A DNA stretch of 64,000 nucleotides from Candidatus Limnocylindrales bacterium. Lineage in GTDB: Bacteria; Moduliflexota; Moduliflexia; Moduliflexales; JAUQPW01. The position numbers were made by a program, and so were the translations under genes. The DNA lies in contig DATMBG010000043.1 in NCBI GenBank assembly GCA_035559535.1, forward strand, positions 1 to 64,000. Reading direction: 5' to 3'. Below are positions 61,670 through 64,000 of the stretch, in pieces (the first letter of the stretch is position 1; every line of letters starts with the position of its first letter). Under the pieces are notes generated by a model. The model saw only the letters and a list, made by a program, of their open reading frames with translations. It ran no database searches and was not told the origin of the DNA.

Positions 61670-62230
61670 TTAGCTCCTCTCACCTTGAATCAACCTTCTA
61701 AAAAATTTTAGGGCATCCTCGGAATCCCACTCTTGAGGTCCTATAACTTTCAAAACCAGTATCCCGTTCTTATCTACAATAAAGCTTTCGGGAACCCCGG
61801 TGGTTGCATAAAGTTTTTTTATCTTTCCCGTGGGATCCAGCAAAACGGGGAAAGTCAGATGATACTTTTGTATAAAGGGTTCAACAACCTGCTTTCCCAA
61901 GGCATCGATGCTGATCGCCAGTATCTCAAAATCTTCTCCTTTTAACTGATCATAAAGCCGTTGCATGGACGGCATCTCGTAAATACAAGGAGGGCACCAC
62001 GTGGCCCAGATGTTGATAAATACCACCTTGCCTCGATAATCTGACAACTTTCTTTCTGAATCATTTAAATCCGGGAAAGTAAAGTCCGGGGCCAAAGACC
62101 CTATTTTAAGAGGTTCAGGTTTTTGAAGGGTTTTTGAGCTTTTATCCCTCTGTATAAAAGCCAGCGCAAACACAGTTAGAACCAGAAGGATCGGGCTGAT
62201 CACAAGGATCAAAATTAGCTTTTTCTCCAT
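61670..62230 (-). CDS. TlpA/ResA-like thioredoxin-family protein
   Basis: A membrane-anchored periplasmic thiol reductase of about 186 residues. The N-terminal helix (LILILVISPILLVLTVFALAF) anchors it, then FTFPDLNDSERKLSDYRGKV and the redox centre WATWCPPCIYE near residue 85. The cis-Pro region is TTGVPESFIVDKNG near residue 150. Such proteins keep apo-cytochromes or copper chaperones reduced. The start is either 62230 or 62245; I prefer MEKKLILIL. It probably runs with the genes on either side. Confidence 0.9.
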   Translation of the reverse strand: MEKKLILILVISPILLVLTVFALAFIQRDKSSKTLQKPEPLKIGSLAPDFTFPDLNDSERKLSDYRGKVVFINIWATWCPPCIYEMPSMQRLYDQLKGEDFEILAISIDALGKQVVEPFIQKYHLTFPVLLDPTGKIKKLYATTGVPESFIVDKNGILVLKVIGPQEWDSEDALKFFRRLIQGERS

Positions 62231-62352
62231 ACCTGATGCGGTCATATTCCAACAAAGTTGAGATTAGCCCGGACTTCCACTTTTCTCCTTTTAAAGTTTG
62301 AAAGTAGAACTTTTTGTCTCCCTTCAGGCTTTTTAAGTTAGCTGGCTTCAAG

Positions 62353-62712
62353 CTACCTCTGAAGCCAGGGCCATCTGATAGTTTCTGGGTTAAAAATTGT
62401 AGGACCTATCATTTTACCTTCCATAGTCACATTCTTCTTTTGCTCTGCAGTGAGTTTCGACAGATTTTTTTCCAGATCCGGAGTTTCCTGTAAGAGAATC
62501 AGTTTGCCATCGGGTGTTTTAAGGACATGGGCGCCATGGCCTTCCCCTCCGGGGCAGACTCCAGGCTCAAGTTTTACACCGGTATCTGTTGGCAATACAC
62601 AATAAATATGACCGGTAAGGGTCTGGGTTTCTTCTGCAGCCATGGTTACGGCTGCTGTGGAGATCAAAAGAATTGCACTTATAGTGGATATAATTTTTTT
62701 AAAACTAAACAT
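62353..62712 (-). CDS. Secreted small beta-rich protein of unknown function
   Basis: A 119-residue protein with a signal peptide (IISTISAILLISTAAVTMAAE). The mature part (TLTGHIYCVLPTDTG, VCPGGEGHGAHVLKT, VTMEGKMIG) looks like a small OB-fold-type domain; two Cys and a nearby His could bind metal or form a disulfide. I do not recognise a named family. Located between the TlpA-like and BNR genes in one direction. Confidence 0.7.
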   Translation of the reverse strand: MFSFKKIISTISAILLISTAAVTMAAEETQTLTGHIYCVLPTDTGVKLEPGVCPGGEGHGAHVLKTPDGKLILLQETPDLEKNLSKLTAEQKKNVTMEGKMIGPTIFNPETIRWPWLQR

Positions 62713-62846
62713 GGTTACTTACCTCCTATTTGTCGGTAATTCGGTAAAAAGGTTAAAAAGATCTTTCCTTACTTCCGATTTTTTAATTTAAAGGGCTCTT
62801 CTCCAGGGTTAGAGATCTTCCCTCTTCTGACTCTATACAGGTAGAA

Positions 62847-63770
62847 CTAATCTGTAACCTTCCAGTGCGCTCCCCCATCCGAGCTTTTGAAAACCTTTCC
62901 ATCGCTACTTCCTGCATATAATACCCGGGTTTCAGGGTGAATGACCAGAGTTGTAATGTTGCTTAACCCTTCCCCCACTCGATTCCAACTCCGTCCCTTA
63001 TCCTGGGATTTATAAACCCCATCTTTCATTCCCACGTAGAACACCTGAGGATCTTGGGGATCCAATATAAACGTATAAACCGTTTGGTTTGCAGGTAGAC
63101 CACCCGCTTTGCTCCATCCTCAAAATCAGTCCATGCTTAGATAAAGACCATCGGCTGTCGCAGCTATCAACCAGATTCCTCCCATTCCTGTGGGGACGTT
63201 GGCTACCGTTAGGGTCTTTACATCAGCAGGAGGCCCATCGTCCACCCGTTGCCAACTCGCTCCTCCATCCTTGGATCGGTATAGCCCTTTATCTACTACC
63301 CAGGCATGAAGCCGTTTATCCGTAGGATGAACGGAGAGTCCATGGACATCGCTACTGGGAAGTCCATTTTTAACCGTCTTCCAGCTTATCCCTCCATCGG
63401 TACTCTTAACTACCCACATGTCGTGGCCCGCTGCATACATCACTTGAGGATCTGTCGGATCTAGTACTAAAGCCATAAAGTCAAAGTTTTTAAGATCCCC
63501 TTTGAGATCCAGCTTTTGCCAGGTTTTTCCTTCATCGGTGCTTTTATAAAGTCCATGATGAGTTCCCTTGAAAAGGGTATTATTCTTGGGGTTAAGAACT
63601 AAAACATGGAGATGCTCCATTTCGGTCATCTCCATCCTATGACTTTCAAGTAAGGAGGATTCCTTCTCTTGGGCAGAAACTTCCCTATTGAGAGCCAAGA
63701 AAGAGATCCTTCCTCCAAAAACTGCCATAGTCAACAGGGTCAAGATTAACCACAGATTTTTTCTCATCAT
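62847..63770 (-). CDS. Secreted BNR-repeat protein with two in-frame UGA codons (candidate selenoprotein or recent pseudogene)
   Basis: A secreted beta-propeller protein built of BNR/Asp-box repeats (STDEGKTWQ, STDGGISWK, SKDGGASWQ, SQDKGRSWN, SSDGGAHWK). From the Met at 63770 the frame runs through 214 residues, meets UGA at 63126-63128 and again at 63120-63122 (LYLSMD-U-F-U-GWSKAGG), and then continues in the same frame for about 90 more residues to a TAG at 62847. The repeat spacing is preserved through the two UGA codons. A hairpin GCGGGT-GGTCT-ACCTGC lies 12 bases after the second UGA. selA is in this window. If not decoded, the gene is a fresh pseudogene. Signal: LWLILTLLTMAVFGG. Confidence 0.6.
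63091..63107 (-). promoter_or_regulatory. SECIS-like hairpin after in-frame UGA codons
   Basis: On the minus strand, GCGGGT and ACCTGC pair (one G-U) around the loop GGTCT, starting 12 bases after the second UGA. The loop and spacing resemble the E. coli fdhF SECIS as I remember it. The stem lacks the bulged U known there. Confidence 0.4.
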
Positions 63771-63788
63771 TTTTTCATATCCTCCCTT

Positions 63789-63859
63789 ATAATTCAGAAA
63801 GCAGTAGGCCATAATGACTGGTCACCTTTCGCCTTCTACCTTCTGTTTTCTGCTTTCTA
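63789..63859. repeat. Heptamer-word hairpin repeat (gctttct type)
   Basis: Words accttct, gttttct, gctttct at period 7 near 63836-63858 are preceded by the complementary agaaagcagtaggc. It lies between two BNR genes. Confidence 0.7.
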
Positions 63860-63860
63860 T

Positions 63861-64000
63861 TTATTGCCAGGTGTTTCCACCATCCTGACTTTTAAGAATG
63901 TTTCCCCTGGCCGTTAAAGCATAAACCCTCCTGGATTCTACAGGATGCCGGGCTAGAGCCAGTATGTCTTCCCTAACCCCTTCTACAGGACTCCAGCTTA
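63861..64000 (-). CDS. BNR-repeat protein, partial (runs off the window)
   Basis: The minus strand from 64000 reads SWSPVEGVREDILALARHPV, then VYALTARGNILKSQDGGNTW and a TAA at 63861-63863. This is the C-terminal end of another BNR/Asp-box beta-propeller protein (SQDGGNTW). It lies just upstream of the UGA-containing BNR gene in the same direction, so the two are likely paralogues in one operon. The N-terminal part is outside the window. Confidence 0.8.
   Translation of the reverse strand, partial: SWSPVEGVREDILALARHPVESRRVYALTARGNILKSQDGGNTWQ

Noticed and set aside
62847-63770. UGA reassigned to an amino acid genome-wide
   Set aside because: UGA is the natural stop of other genes here (for example tig, and the permease-SPFH fusion with its ATGA overlap), so a global code change is excluded.

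Overview
The window reads as a moderate-GC chromosomal segment of an uncultivated diderm bacterium. The diderm character is inferred from heptose genes for LPS (gmhA, an HldE-like nucleotidyltransferase), lipoproteins, a twin-arginine-type multicopper oxidase and HflK/HflC proteins. Menaquinone is made by the futalosine route (mqnA, mqnC, mqnD, mqnE), and selA implies selenocysteine use. Nothing in the window fixes the phylum.

Layout. 0-12 kb: a minus-strand series with a GH5-like hydrolase, selA, a MEMO1 protein, a deoxyhypusine-synthase-like protein, gmhA, a glycosyltransferase and the tig-clpP-clpX-engB block, then tRNA-Leu, tRNA-Arg and tRNA-His. 12-21 kb: a looser region with a lipoprotein, a PPC protein, two SDR enzymes, NadE and MscS, plus three decayed gene remnants (TPP enzyme, methyltransferase, metallo-beta-lactamase fold), closed by tRNA-Arg and tRNA-Pro. 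21-25 kb: rdgB, an isochorismatase-like hydrolase and acs. 25-29 kb: recO and glyQ, neighbours in many bacteria, are separated by a four-gene cassette: ubiquitin-like protein, unrecognised protein, JAMM peptidase, ThiF/E1. 29-33 kb: a Thr/Pro-rich lipoprotein, a BrkB-type membrane protein, a Liv-type binding protein and a FG-GAP remnant. 33-39 kb: the futalosine genes. 39-49 kb: a CoA-transferase, a degenerate histidine kinase, and a group of four SPFH proteins, one fused to a permease. 49-57 kb: HldE-like protein, GGDEF/EAL protein, tRNA-Gly, two GerW-like proteins, rhomboid, ClpP-fold protease and Hsp20. 57-64 kb: Met-rich and Cys-rich secreted proteins, multicopper oxidase, TlpA-like thioredoxin and BNR-repeat proteins, one with two in-frame UGA codons.

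The best candidate for an under-described system is the ubiquitin-like cassette at 25.86-28.21 kb. Its order (Ubl, E2 position, JAMM, E1) is that of bacterial ubiquitin-like conjugation (Bil-type) operons, but the protein in the E2 position has no E2 motif I can recognise. Second are the UGA-containing BNR protein, which has a fdhF-like hairpin after the UGA codons and selA in the same window, and the permease-SPFH fusion.

The gaps between genes are full of structured repeats of several kinds: heptamer-word hairpins with a different word at each locus, GTAGGGGC-ended palindromes with variable cores, GTAGGTCAAAC palindromes, CCC-rich MITE-like elements, and a duplicated element of about 155 bp with terminal inverted repeats. 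Some appear to lie inside coding sequences.
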